Of a stretch of DNA of 15,373 bases, positions 1 through 8,895 are shown in pieces (the stretch's first letter is position 1; each line of letters begins with the position of its first letter). The stretch comes from Erythrobacter sp. GTDB taxonomy: Bacteria > Pseudomonadota > Alphaproteobacteria > Sphingomonadales > Sphingomonadaceae. The notes beneath the pieces were generated by a model. It did not search any database. It was not told where the DNA came from and was given only the letters and a program-made list of their open reading frames with translations. The DNA lies in assembly GCA_002695185.1 (NCBI GenBank), contig NZOF01000136.1, forward strand, positions 1 through 15,373. Reading direction: 5' to 3'. A program made the position numbers and the translations under genes.

Positions 1-494
1 CGGCAGGTTCGGCTTAGACACCCAGTTCCTAATTCAGATCAGAGGCTTACGCCACTCCCGCCAACCCTTCAGGACACTTTTGGTGAATAAGGCGGGCTAT
101 CTGATGTCTCCCATTCGGAACCAGACATTCCGCTACCGGCCAGTCTTGGGCATCCAGAATGGGAAAGCTGCCTCTCTGCATCTGGGGACGCGAAATTGAT
201 GGCTATGCGTCCACAAGGGGGCGGTTTCGGCGGGAATGCGCCAGTTCAAATCGGTCGCAGCTTTCTGAGAGAGCCTCCAAAAAAAACGGGCCTCCAGCGG
301 CAATGTGGGTGATCTTTGAATCTCGAAAGGGGCGGCGCTAGTCAGTATGTTTACTGTCGAGCCGCATCTATTGTGATCATTGTCGGACTATGGGGGGATG
401 GTGAGCCGCCTGCACGCTTGCGGTGGCAGGCGAGGGCTCGGAGGTCAGATGACCGGCGCCGCGATCCTGGCTTTTACAGGTAGGGATCGATCTT
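1..494. other. Gene-poor left end, nothing recognised
   Basis: I see no gene I can defend in these bases. The open frames present are short (60-77 codons), arginine- and serine-rich, lack a convincing ribosome binding site, and match no family I recognise. An eight-A run at 279-286 is flanked by two GCCTCC copies but has no GC-rich stem next to it, so I do not call a terminator. The stretch may be decayed coding DNA. No tRNA, repeat array or insertion-sequence end was recognised. Confidence 0.5.
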
Positions 495-809
495 TCACGC
501 AGCGACGCCGCTCGTCAGCCCGATCCCGTCGACTTGCTGAAGCAGGGCGACACAGTTCTCAAAGCTGGACGAGGCCACATACACGTGATTGCCATCTGTA
601 TGACGGATGCTGAGTTCCCAAAGCATATCAGTCGAGATACAAAGTCGGCGCGCTTCGTCATTCTCGAACTGGACAGTTTCACCCCGGCGCTCCCGGTCCA
701 GAAGATGCCGCGCCACGGTTGTTCGCATATCACGATGGGCGTTACAGCGAATCTCGATAGTGTCGACGCGGTTGGCGAACCATTGCAGTGTCCGGGATTC
801 AAATACCAC
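495..809 (-). CDS. Hypothetical 104-residue protein downstream of treY
   Basis: I do not recognise the family. The frame starts at a GTG (809-807) with GGAG six bases upstream (819-816); an in-frame stop lies just before (824-822), so the start is well bounded. Codon use looks like a real gene, with many G/C third positions. The product is a soluble mixed-charge protein with three cysteines (residues 22, 60 and 86) and no signal peptide or membrane segment. It lies 66 nt after the treY stop on the same strand, so it may be the last gene of the trehalose operon. The gap also holds a possible promoter of its own (GGAAC-N16-CGTC). An overlapping frame on the plus strand (534-839) is the alternative, but it lacks a comparable start signal. 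Confidence 0.5.
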   Translation of the reverse strand: MVFESRTLQWFANRVDTIEIRCNAHRDMRTTVARHLLDRERRGETVQFENDEARRLCISTDMLWELSIRHTDGNHVYVASSSFENCVALLQQVDGIGLTSGVAA

Positions 810-846
810 GAGCGTCTCCAGTCAAGGAAGGCTGAGTAGCCAATGA

Positions 847-871
847 GACGCGCGGTCTGGCTCCTTGTTCC
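847..871 (-). promoter_or_regulatory. EcfG-like promoter candidate before the 104-residue gene
   Basis: On the minus strand GGAAC (871-867) is followed by 16 nt and then CGTC (850-847). The alphaproteobacterial general-stress sigma factor EcfG is known to use GGAAC-N16/17-CGTT. The -35 matches 5 of 5 and the -10 matches 3 of 4. It sits in the 66-nt gap between treY and the 104-residue gene, about 37 nt before the GTG start. This is a pattern match only. Confidence 0.35.
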
Positions 872-875
872 ACAA

Positions 876-3269
876 TTATTCGGAACCTTTATCGAGATTA
901 ATTAGAAAGGGTTTTGCGGCAAATAATCGGTGCGCCGGGACGAGCTCGTTGAGCATAATATGCGTGTCCTGCCACCATTGAGCTGAAGGTAGATCGCCAG
1001 TGGTGGCAACCGTGGCTGCCGCGCGGATCATGAAGGCGCACGTCAGTTTCACATCGTGATGGCTGCGTGTGAAGGCAAGAACGTGGCCGGCCCGTGGTCC
1101 TTCGACCAGCATGGGCTTGTAAGTTCCGGACGCGAACAGTTCGGGATTGTCGCGGCGCATCGACAAAAGCCGACGAACAAGCTGCAGCTTACCGTTTCCG
1201 CCGACGTCGCGCATTGCGAGCAGTGCTTTGCGTCGGGCATAATCTACAGCCCGTCGATTGTCAGGGTCGACTAGGCTGAGATTTTCCAGTTCACATCCCT
1301 GATAGATGTCAGGGACGCCTGGCAGGCAGAATTTGAGCGTCGTCTGAACCAGACTGTTGATCCGCGAAGCAGGCGCCATTTGCTTGACGAACTGCGCCAG
1401 CTTGCTCGTGAAATTCTGGTCGGCCAGTAGATTGGATACCAGCCGGGCCGCCTTCTTCTCATAATCAAGATCCGGATCCTCCCAGCTTGATCGTAGGCGG
1501 GCCTCTCGCAGCGATTTCTGCTGCCAGGCGAGGATGCGCTCCTCGAAGCGGGGGGACGTGCCTTCATCTGACCAAGCGCCGAACAAGGTTTGGAAAAGCT
1601 GATAGCGATCGGCGGGGTGGACGCCGGACCCGTGCTCATCGGCGAAGACGTTCCACTCCTGGACGCGGTCCGCCCACTGCTCGGGAATAGCGCTTAAGGT
1701 TGCGATACGCGCGCGACTATCCTCGCCTCTTTTATGGTCATGGGTCGCAGTTGCCAGCATCGCTCCTGGAAAATCGCGCGCGCGGGCCATCACCCGGCGG
1801 TGAAATTCGGCTGGCGAAATCGCAAACTGCTCAGGCGCCGATCCGACCTCGTTGGCCGACAGGAGAGGCGCTCGGCGATAAAAGGCGGTGTCCTCGACCC
1901 CCTTGGCTGCGATGGGCGCCGAGAGCTGCTGGAATTTGCGAACGGCCTGGGCAGCGAGATCTGCACTGCCGGGGCCGTCGCCCGCAAGCCAGGCAAGGAT
2001 TTGCCGCGCCACCGGTCCTTCGCCCGGCGCCAGCTGCGACCGCGCTGCTTCCCATGCGTCCGCACGCGCGACCTTATCGCTAGCGGGCGCCGAGCGACCG
2101 TCGCCATAGGTGCGATAGACGGGAAAAGCCTGCAACAGGCAGGCGATAGCACGGCGAAGCATTGGCGTCGTCCATGCCTCGATCGTGGCATGGCCGCTGC
2201 TTGATGCAAGCGCTCTAAATGCTTCCACGCAGGCGGCCAACTGCGCCTCGAACTGCCAGTCGAGCATGTCGCGCTTCGCCTGCCGGACCATCTCTTGCGG
2301 ATCGGCATGATCGGCATCGAGCGCTGCCCAGAGGCGCGCGAGCGGCGCCTCGCCCGCAGGTTCGTGCAACAGAGTCATGATATCGCGCATGAAATCATAA
2401 CCGCTCGTCCCATCTACACCCCAGTCTGTGGCGAGAGCTTCCTGCGCGCCGAGAATCTTCTCGACGAGGATGGTGGCGCCGGGACGTATGGCATCCATGC
2501 GGGCGCGGAGCTTGCGGCAATAGCCCGCCGGATCGGACAGGCCATCGACATGGTCGATCCGCAGACCGTCGATCAGGCCTTCGCGATACAGGTGGAAATA
2601 AAGCACATGGGTCGCTTCGAAGACCGCTGAATCCTCGACCCTGACGCCGGCCAGTTCGTTGATGGAAAAGAAGCGGCGCCAGTTCAGCAGGTCGTTGGCG
2701 GCGCGCCAGTGGACGAGGGCGTAATGCTGAGCATCAGCGATCGCCGACACATCGCCTTCCAGCGGCCCATCGGGGCGCAGGGGCAGCTTCTGCTCGCCAT
2801 AGAGGAGGAGATGCGCTTCGCCCTCCGATCCCAAGACCAGATCACCCTGCGCAATGACCTCAGCCAATGGAGCTCCCAATATGGGCAGGATCAAAGGCCC
2901 ATTCCAGTCGATATCGAAGTAACCAGCGTAGGAGCTGGCAGGGCCCAGCCGCAGGATATCGTTCCACCATGGGTTCTCGCCGCCCGCCACGCCCATATGG
3001 TTGGGAACGATGTCGATGATGATGCCCATGTCACGGGTACGCAGGGCTGCGACGAGGCTGCGGAAGCCGTCCTCGCCGCCCAGTTCGGGATTGATCCGGG
3101 TCGGGTCGACGACATCATAGCCATGCGTAGAGCCGCTACGCGCGGTCGTGATTGGCGACGCATAAAGGTGACTGATGCCTAAGTCCGCCAGATAGGGGAC
3201 GATCGCCTCGGCTGCTTTGAAAGGAAAATCCTTTGTTAGCTGCACCCGATAAGTCGCGCGCGGCGTCAT
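876..3269 (-). CDS. treY: Maltooligosyl trehalose synthase TreY (GH13)
   Basis: TreY is a cytoplasmic enzyme that isomerises the reducing-end glucose of a maltodextrin or debranched glycogen chain from alpha-1,4 to alpha-1,1 linkage, giving maltooligosyl trehalose, the substrate of TreZ. The 797-residue protein has the usual TreY length and N-terminus (YRVQL near residue 7, LYASPI at 35). GH13 motifs run in order: DIVPNHMG (86-93), GLRIDHVDGL with nucleophile D239, ILVEKILG with acid/base E270, and ATATHDHKRGED with D511. CLPGVPDIYQG (648-658) is another family motif. I chose the ATG at 3269 because it overlaps the malQ stop as ATGA and has AGGAGG seven bases upstream. The frame is open for another 100 codons upstream, but that part lies inside malQ and is compositionally unlike protein. 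The stop is TAA. It is the last of four translationally coupled genes. Confidence 0.96.
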   Translation of the reverse strand: MTPRATYRVQLTKDFPFKAAEAIVPYLADLGISHLYASPITTARSGSTHGYDVVDPTRINPELGGEDGFRSLVAALRTRDMGIIIDIVPNHMGVAGGENPWWNDILRLGPASSYAGYFDIDWNGPLILPILGAPLAEVIAQGDLVLGSEGEAHLLLYGEQKLPLRPDGPLEGDVSAIADAQHYALVHWRAANDLLNWRRFFSINELAGVRVEDSAVFEATHVLYFHLYREGLIDGLRIDHVDGLSDPAGYCRKLRARMDAIRPGATILVEKILGAQEALATDWGVDGTSGYDFMRDIMTLLHEPAGEAPLARLWAALDADHADPQEMVRQAKRDMLDWQFEAQLAACVEAFRALASSSGHATIEAWTTPMLRRAIACLLQAFPVYRTYGDGRSAPASDKVARADAWEAARSQLAPGEGPVARQILAWLAGDGPGSADLAAQAVRKFQQLSAPIAAKGVEDTAFYRRAPLLSANEVGSAPEQFAISPAEFHRRVMARARDFPGAMLATATHDHKRGEDSRARIATLSAIPEQWADRVQEWNVFADEHGSGVHPADRYQLFQTLFGAWSDEGTSPRFEERILAWQQKSLREARLRSSWEDPDLDYEKKAARLVSNLLADQNFTSKLAQFVKQMAPASRINSLVQTTLKFCLPGVPDIYQGCELENLSLVDPDNRRAVDYARRKALLAMRDVGGNGKLQLVRRLLSMRRDNPELFASGTYKPMLVEGPRAGHVLAFTRSHHDVKLTCAFMIRAAATVATTGDLPSAQWWQDTHIMLNELVPAHRLFAAKPFLINLDKGSE

Positions 3270-5047
3270 GGCTGATCCTCCTGAAACTCGGCGGCTGCCG
3301 GACGGGCCTTGGTCAGGCAGGCGATGCGCCGCTGAACCGCAGGCTCGGCCAGCAGAGCGTCGATCGGTGCGGGGAGGCGGCGACGCCAGTTGGGATGCTC
3401 GGTTGTGGTGCCAGGGAGGTTGGGCTGTTCGACAAGGCCGGCCAAATCCTCCATGGGCACCAGCAGGAGCGGCGAAGCTGACCCGGCCAGAAAGCTTAAG
3501 GCCCGCTCGATCACGGGCGTCGGATCGTCGTCGCTCGGCTGCGGCGCTCCCGATCCGATGGCCTGCCACAGGTCCCTACGTGCCTCAGGGCGTTGCGCCT
3601 GTGTCTCTCCGCCTCGATTGAGCGTGCGGTTCCAATCCAGGTCGCGGCCGGTCCACCAGCCGGCGATTGTCGCGATATCATGGGTGCCGCTCATGGCGAC
3701 GGATCCTGGAGGATAGGCGGATGCGTCGAGAAATCCCTTCTCGTCGCGTGTAAAGGGGAGGACGGTCATGCCATAAATGCCCGCCTCTTCCAGCGCTTCG
3801 CCAAAGCCGGATGGGCGGGTGCCCAGATCCTCGGCGATGACGACCGCGTTGGCGCGCCAGGCCTCCAGCTTCAAAAGGCGCAGAAGGTCCGTGAACGGAT
3901 AAGTGAGATAGGCCCCCTCGCTCGCCGGACGGCCCTGCGGGATCACCCAGAGCCGCTGCAGTCCGAAGGCGTGGTCGATGCGAATGCCGCCGCCTTGCGG
4001 CAGGTTGGCGCGCAGCATCGCGATGAAGGGGGCAAATCCCCGATCAGCGAGACCTTGCGGACTGTAGCTGGTGAGACCCCAGTCCTGTCCCTGTGGCCCA
4101 AGCGGATCGGGCGGTGCACCGATGCGCAGCCCCTGGAGAAACAGGCCAGGATCGCCGCGCGCTTCCTCGCCCTGCGGATCGACGCCGACCGCAAGATCGG
4201 CGATGATGCCGATAGCCATGCCCGCATCCCGCGCGGCGCGCTGGACGGCGTCGAGCCCGGCCCGCGACCGTTCCTGGACGAAATGTTCGAAGCCTCCCGC
4301 CTCAATTGGCACCCCATCATCCAGTGCGGTGCGCGCGAATGCCTCCTCAAGAGCAGCCAGCCTGGCCGGGCCGACGACGTCCCAGTCGATCAGAGCTGCC
4401 GAGGGCGACACGCCGGCTGTCTCAAGGGGGGCAAGCAGCGAATTGAGCGAAATCCGGCTCGATGGCGAGTAAGGGGCGAAACGGCCGGGGTCGGCCAGCG
4501 ACAGCGCATGGACCGGGCTCAGCGCCACAGCATCCGCGCCACAAGCCCCCAGCTGCGCCACCGCGTCTGCTAGCAGGCCAAAATCACCAAAGTCCTTATC
4601 GTCGCCGCGCAACGACGGGATCTGGATCGTGACGCCCCAGCCGTGTCTTTTGATGGCCGGGCAGCGGGCAGGGGCTGCCGCCAGGATGCTGCTGCCGTCA
4701 TCATAGTCCGCGCGGTAATAGCCAGGGCGCGACAGGCCGCGCCCCGGATCGATTTCGATCACCTCGCCCATGTCAGTTCGAAGCGTGCGGACGCCGTCGG
4801 GCAGAGCGAGCGGTTCCCCGCAATCCACTGTGATGAGGGCAGGGCGGATCGAACGCCGCTCATGAAGTGCCGCACGCGCGATAGTGATGGCGGCCTCGTC
4901 CCCATTCCCGAGCCCCAGCCCAAGTCCAAGCGCGGACAGGATCTCACGCAGGCTCTCGTCGCTCACCTGTCGCTCCTCGCCATCCGCGTCGGTCCAGAGG
5001 CGCGCTATGCCCGCCTCCTGCGCAAGCTGATGGAGCAGCGTCATCAT
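3266..5047 (-). CDS. malQ: 4-alpha-glucanotransferase (amylomaltase) MalQ
   Basis: MalQ is a cytoplasmic GH77 enzyme that transfers alpha-1,4-glucan segments between chains and releases glucose. Next to TreY and TreZ it would rebuild short dextrins that TreY cannot use. Seen in the 593-residue product: RIDHAFGLQRLW with nucleophile D358, VIAEDLG with acid/base E406, SGTHDIATIAGWW with D457, and near the C-terminus PNLPGTTTEHPNWRRR (about 542-557), which is typical of the family. The N-terminal 130 residues form the variable extra domain seen in many bacterial MalQ proteins. The start is set at the ATG at 5047, which overlaps the treZ stop as ATGA. A second ATG follows immediately (5044), and a TTG five codons earlier (5062) is possible. 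No strong Shine-Dalgarno is visible, so translational coupling to treZ is likely. The stop overlaps the treY start. Confidence 0.95.
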   Translation of the reverse strand: MMTLLHQLAQEAGIARLWTDADGEERQVSDESLREILSALGLGLGLGNGDEAAITIARAALHERRSIRPALITVDCGEPLALPDGVRTLRTDMGEVIEIDPGRGLSRPGYYRADYDDGSSILAAAPARCPAIKRHGWGVTIQIPSLRGDDKDFGDFGLLADAVAQLGACGADAVALSPVHALSLADPGRFAPYSPSSRISLNSLLAPLETAGVSPSAALIDWDVVGPARLAALEEAFARTALDDGVPIEAGGFEHFVQERSRAGLDAVQRAARDAGMAIGIIADLAVGVDPQGEEARGDPGLFLQGLRIGAPPDPLGPQGQDWGLTSYSPQGLADRGFAPFIAMLRANLPQGGGIRIDHAFGLQRLWVIPQGRPASEGAYLTYPFTDLLRLLKLEAWRANAVVIAEDLGTRPSGFGEALEEAGIYGMTVLPFTRDEKGFLDASAYPPGSVAMSGTHDIATIAGWWTGRDLDWNRTLNRGGETQAQRPEARRDLWQAIGSGAPQPSDDDPTPVIERALSFLAGSASPLLLVPMEDLAGLVEQPNLPGTTTEHPNWRRRLPAPIDALLAEPAVQRRIACLTKARPAAAEFQEDQP

Positions 5048-6747
5048 GGGAGATCGATCCAAACGGCGCAGCTGGCAGGGCCACCTGGCGTTCCCGCCGC
5101 AAATGCCGGCTCCTCTTGCATGAAAACATCGACCGGCAGATCACCAAGATTGAGAAGGATAGAAAGCAGACGCCCGTCGCCCAGCCGCCAAACCGCCTGG
5201 ACAGCGCTTTGGGTCAGGACGGTCGCTTCAAGGGCGTGCGCGCCGGCGATGCCCGGCACAATTGCGCGGTGGCGCAATGTCAGAAGCGCCTGGTAGAAGC
5301 GGAGCCATTCGGCCGCGTCAGGCCCCTCCACTATCCGACTCATGTCGAAGGTTTCGCGGGCGTTGGGATCAGGAATGCGCGCGCGGGCGTCCTGACTGGC
5401 GAAGGCGGCAAAGTCCTTGAACTCGCGGCGTCGGCCCTCGCGTACGGCGTCGGCCAGTTCGTCATGGAAATCGGTGAAGAAGAGGAAGGGGCTGGTCGCG
5501 CCGGCCTCCTCCCCCATGAAAAGCAGGGGGATGTGCGGCATGAGCAGCAGGAGCGTCGTCGCGGCCTTCAGCCGTTCCGGCGATGTCAGCGCGATCAGCC
5601 GCTCGCCCAGCGCGCGATTGCCAGTCTGGTCGTGATTTTGCAGGAAGGCGATGAAGGTGGATGGGGGGAGATGGGCGCTAGGCGTCCCACGCAGCTTGCC
5701 CTGCTGATGGGGCGATGGATCACCCTGATAGATGAAGCCTTCCATAAGACATCGCGCGAGCCTGTGCGCCGGGCGCTCGGCGAAATCCTCATAGTAGGCG
5801 TCACGCTCACCGGTCAAAAGGACGTGCATGACATTGTGGAAATCGTCATTCCACTGGGCATCATAGCGCCGGGGCCCCAGGCGGCCGGCATCATTACGCT
5901 CATTTTCCAGCATCAGGTGAATGTGGCGCCCGGGCGTGGCGGCGCGCAGGTCGTGCGCCAGCGCGTCGAGGAACGCGTCGTCGCCGATCGCATGGACCGC
6001 ATCGAAGCGCAGTCCATCGAAGCCATAGTCATTGAGCCACATCAGCGCATTTTCGCGGAAAAAGGCCGCGACCGGCGGACGATCGACCGCCACCGCGCCG
6101 CCCCAGGGCGTGTGGCGTTCGGCATGGAAGAAGGGCGCGGCATAGGCGCCCAGATAATTGCCGTCCGGGCCAAAGTGATTGTAGACGACGTCGAGGAAGA
6201 TCATGAGACCCAGGTCATGCGCGGCGTCGATCAGGGCACGCAAGTCCGCAGGACTTCCATAGGCCTCGGCCGGCGCAAAGGGCAGGACGCCATCATAGCC
6301 CCAGTTGCGCGATCCACCAAAGGCGTTGACGGGCATCAATTCGATCGCGGTGACGCCCATGGCGGCCAGACCGGGCAGTCGGTCAGCCACGCCGGCAAAT
6401 CCGCCGCACAGGCCGACATGCAGCTCATAGATGACGGCTTCTTCCCAAGGGCGACCCGTCCAGCCGGTGGCAGGCGGCGATATCGGGGTGACGACGCTCC
6501 AGCCATGGACACCGCCAGCCTGGCGGCGCGACGCGGGATCAGGGACTGCAAGGTCGGGGGCAAGGCGGAAGCGATAATGGCTGTCCTCGCTGGCCTTGGT
6601 CTCAACACAGAACCAGCCATCATCAGCGGGCTCCATCGGCAAGGTCGCTCCGCCCTCGATTTCGAGCGACACGCTTTGTCTGTCGGGTGCCCAGAGAGCG
6701 AAATGCCAGCGTCCCCCACCTATGTCGGCCGGGCCCCATTGGATCAT
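5044..6747 (-). CDS. treZ: Malto-oligosyltrehalose trehalohydrolase TreZ (GH13)
   Basis: TreZ hydrolyses the alpha-1,4 bond next to the trehalosyl end made by TreY, releasing free trehalose in the cytoplasm. The 567-residue protein has an N-terminal carbohydrate-binding beta domain (about 1-95) with HFALWAPDRQSV, as in GlgB, GlgX and TreZ. A GH13 barrel follows: YELHVG (107-112), FLDVVYNHFGPDGNY (184-198), GLRFDAVHAI with nucleophile D249, LMLENERND with acid/base E281, and LQNHDQTGNRALGERL with D373. The QNHDQTGNRA form and LLFMGEEAGATSPF (408-421) separate it from branching enzyme. The ATG at 6747 overlaps the glgX stop as ATGA, and GAAAGG lies about eight bases upstream. The stop overlaps the malQ start in the same way. 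Confidence 0.96.
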   Translation of the reverse strand: MIQWGPADIGGGRWHFALWAPDRQSVSLEIEGGATLPMEPADDGWFCVETKASEDSHYRFRLAPDLAVPDPASRRQAGGVHGWSVVTPISPPATGWTGRPWEEAVIYELHVGLCGGFAGVADRLPGLAAMGVTAIELMPVNAFGGSRNWGYDGVLPFAPAEAYGSPADLRALIDAAHDLGLMIFLDVVYNHFGPDGNYLGAYAAPFFHAERHTPWGGAVAVDRPPVAAFFRENALMWLNDYGFDGLRFDAVHAIGDDAFLDALAHDLRAATPGRHIHLMLENERNDAGRLGPRRYDAQWNDDFHNVMHVLLTGERDAYYEDFAERPAHRLARCLMEGFIYQGDPSPHQQGKLRGTPSAHLPPSTFIAFLQNHDQTGNRALGERLIALTSPERLKAATTLLLLMPHIPLLFMGEEAGATSPFLFFTDFHDELADAVREGRRREFKDFAAFASQDARARIPDPNARETFDMSRIVEGPDAAEWLRFYQALLTLRHRAIVPGIAGAHALEATVLTQSAVQAVWRLGDGRLLSILLNLGDLPVDVFMQEEPAFAAGTPGGPASCAVWIDLP

Positions 6748-8849
6748 GGTCGCGGCCTTTCACCCAGCCAGCAAACCAGCACAGCGGAGTGGGCCTCGAC
6801 CCGGTAATCGTCGCCGATCGCGAAGGGTTCCCGCTCCGGCTGCGCGCTGTCGATCAGCACCTGCCGCGGCGCCGAGGGAGCGGGGAGGCTGAAGTCGATG
6901 GCGTCTTCGCTCGCATTGAGAAGCAGGGTCAACGCCTCGACCCGCCCATCCTCCAGCAGGGTCGCCCGCCGCATGACGAGCGCGCGCCCTTCGGGGTTAT
7001 CCCAGTCCTCCCGGGACAGTTGCTCCCCGCGCTCGTCCCACCATTCGATGTCGTTTATGCCGAACCCCGGAGAATCCTGCCCGTAGAGAAAGGTCGATGC
7101 GCGCAACACCGGATGAGCCTTGCGTAGGGCGATCAGCCGCGCGGTGAAGGCGAAGAGGGCTTTGCCTTCCTCTCCCTCCATCAGCGACCAGTCGAGCCAG
7201 CTGATGTCATTATCCTGGCAATAGGCATTGTTATTGCCGCCCTGGCTGCGGCCAAACTCGTCGCCGGCCACGAGCATCGGCGTGCCGAGCGAGGCGAGCA
7301 AGGTCGTGAGCATCGCTCGCCTTACCCTGCCTCTCGTCGCGAGGATGGCCGGCTCGGGGGTCGGTCCTTCCGCGCCCCAGTTGCGCGAAAGATTATTGTC
7401 ATGGCCGTCGCGATTATCCTCGCCATTGGCCTCATTGTGCCGCTCTTCATAGGAGACGAGGTCAGCGAGCGTGTAGCCATCATGGCTGGTGAGAAAATTG
7501 ACGCTTGCCCAAGGGCGACGCGCACGACGATCAAACAGGTCGCCCGATCCCGAAAGCCGAGCGGCCAGATCGGCGCGCTGCCCGGGATCGCCTCGCCAGA
7601 AGCGCCGGGTGGTGTCGCGATATTTGTCGTTCCATTCGGCAAATCCTGGCGGGAAATTGCCGAGTTGATAGCCGCCCATGCCCACGTCCCATGGCTCGGT
7701 AATAAGCTTGAGGCGACCAAGGATCGGATCCTGGCGCAGCACGTCGAAGAGACCCGCATTGGGGTCGAAGCCATGATCCGTACGGCCGAGCGTCAGCCCC
7801 AGATCGAAGCGGAAGCCGTCGACCCCGAAGCTGGTTGCCCAATAGCGCAGCGAGTCGGCGACCATCTGGATCACGCGAGCATGAGTGAGCTTGAAGGTGT
7901 TGCCGGTGCCGGTGTCATTGAGGCAGTAGCGCGGATCATCGGGCAGCAGCCGGTAATAGGTCGCATTGTCGATGCCACGCCATGACAATGTCGGCCCCAG
8001 CTCGCTGCCCTCGCAGCTATGATTATAGACGACATCGAGGATCACCTCGATCCCGGCCGCGTGCAGGCGCCGCACCGCGACGCGAAACTCGTCATGGCTA
8101 TCGCTGGAAAAATAGCCTGGCTCGGGCGCAAAAAAGCTCAGGCTATTATAGCCCCAATAATTACGCAGGCCTTTTTCCAGCAGGAAGCGATCCTGCGTGA
8201 AGGCATGGATCGGCATCAACTCGAGGGTCGTGATGCCCAGCCGCTTCATATGGTCGATGACCCTGGGATGGGCGAGCGCCGCAAAGGTGCCGCGCTCCTG
8301 CGCGGGGGCCGCCTCCAGCAGCTTGGTCAGGCCCTTGGCATGCGCTTCATAAATCACTGTTTCCGACCATGGAACGTTCGGGCGGACATCGCGCGACCAG
8401 TCGAAACTGTCGTGGGTGACCACAGCCTTGGGCATGGCACTGGCACTGTCGCGTCTGTCGAATCCCAGATCCCTGCGCCGGCCGCGGACCGGATAGCCGT
8501 GCAGCACATCATTCCATCTGATGGCGCCAGACAGCCGCCGGGCATAGGGATCGAGCAGCAGCTTGTTGGGATTGAAGCGATGGCCCTGTTCGGGGGCGTA
8601 AGGCCCATGGACGCGATAGCCATAGAGGAGGCCCGGCCGTGCATCGGGCAGGTAGCCGTGCCAGACCTCATCGGTACATTCGGGCAAGGGCAGCCGGACG
8701 ATTTCCTTGCGGCCTCCAGGATCGAACAGGCAAAGTTCGATCCGATCGGCATTGGCTGAAAAAATGGCGAAGTTGACGCCAAGCCCGTCAAAACTTGCGC
8801 CAAGAGGATAGGGTGATCCGCTCTCGAGGCGGTCAGGATGCTGGCTCAA
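6744..8849 (-). CDS. glgX: Glycogen debranching enzyme GlgX (GH13_11)
   Basis: GlgX hydrolyses alpha-1,6 branches of glycogen, preferring outer chains already shortened by phosphorylase, and yields linear maltodextrins. Here these would feed TreY. The 701-residue product has an N-terminal CBM48-like domain (YPLGASFDGLGVNFAIFS at 14-31; YGYRVHGPYAPEQGHRFNPN at 76-95). The barrel follows: LDVVYNHSCEG (271-281), DGFRFDLGLTLGR with nucleophile D349, LITEPWDVG with acid/base E385, and LTSHDGYTLADLVSY with D457. NGEDNRDGHDNNLSRNWGAEG (from 475) is the family signature for GlgX/TreX. The start appears to be a TTG (8849), because a TGA stands seven codons upstream in frame and no ATG or GTG fits before the conserved N-terminus. 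AGGA lies about ten bases ahead. It is 46 nt downstream of the DUF2934 gene and overlaps treZ by 4 nt. Confidence 0.96.
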   Translation of the reverse strand: MSQHPDRLESGSPYPLGASFDGLGVNFAIFSANADRIELCLFDPGGRKEIVRLPLPECTDEVWHGYLPDARPGLLYGYRVHGPYAPEQGHRFNPNKLLLDPYARRLSGAIRWNDVLHGYPVRGRRRDLGFDRRDSASAMPKAVVTHDSFDWSRDVRPNVPWSETVIYEAHAKGLTKLLEAAPAQERGTFAALAHPRVIDHMKRLGITTLELMPIHAFTQDRFLLEKGLRNYWGYNSLSFFAPEPGYFSSDSHDEFRVAVRRLHAAGIEVILDVVYNHSCEGSELGPTLSWRGIDNATYYRLLPDDPRYCLNDTGTGNTFKLTHARVIQMVADSLRYWATSFGVDGFRFDLGLTLGRTDHGFDPNAGLFDVLRQDPILGRLKLITEPWDVGMGGYQLGNFPPGFAEWNDKYRDTTRRFWRGDPGQRADLAARLSGSGDLFDRRARRPWASVNFLTSHDGYTLADLVSYEERHNEANGEDNRDGHDNNLSRNWGAEGPTPEPAILATRGRVRRAMLTTLLASLGTPMLVAGDEFGRSQGGNNNAYCQDNDISWLDWSLMEGEEGKALFAFTARLIALRKAHPVLRASTFLYGQDSPGFGINDIEWWDERGEQLSREDWDNPEGRALVMRRATLLEDGRVEALTLLLNASEDAIDFSLPAPSAPRQVLIDSAQPEREPFAIGDDYRVEAHSAVLVCWLGERPRP

Positions 8850-8895
8850 TGCGGCTCGGTCCTGTCATGGCGGGGGCGGGCGAGAACCAACGAGG

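Noticed and set aside
271..296. An eight-A run flanked by GCCTCC repeats, considered as a terminator
   Set aside because: The flanking repeats are direct, not inverted, so no stem forms beside the run on either strand.
534..839. A 101-codon plus-strand frame opposite the 104-residue gene
   Set aside because: No ribosome binding site or family was seen, and the minus-strand frame has the better start and codon use. Not fully excluded.
3270..3569. A 100-codon open extension upstream of the treY ATG on the minus strand
   Set aside because: It lies wholly inside malQ in another frame, is rich in Arg, Pro and Ser, and precedes an ATG with a strong AGGAGG and a family-typical N-terminus.
3593..4573. 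A 326-codon open frame on the plus strand opposite malQ
   Set aside because: It is an antisense shadow; malQ motifs are complete on the minus strand across the same bases.
5116..6807. A 563-codon open frame on the plus strand opposite treZ
   Set aside because: It is an antisense shadow of a high-GC gene. treZ on the other strand has every catalytic motif, and this frame shows no domain.
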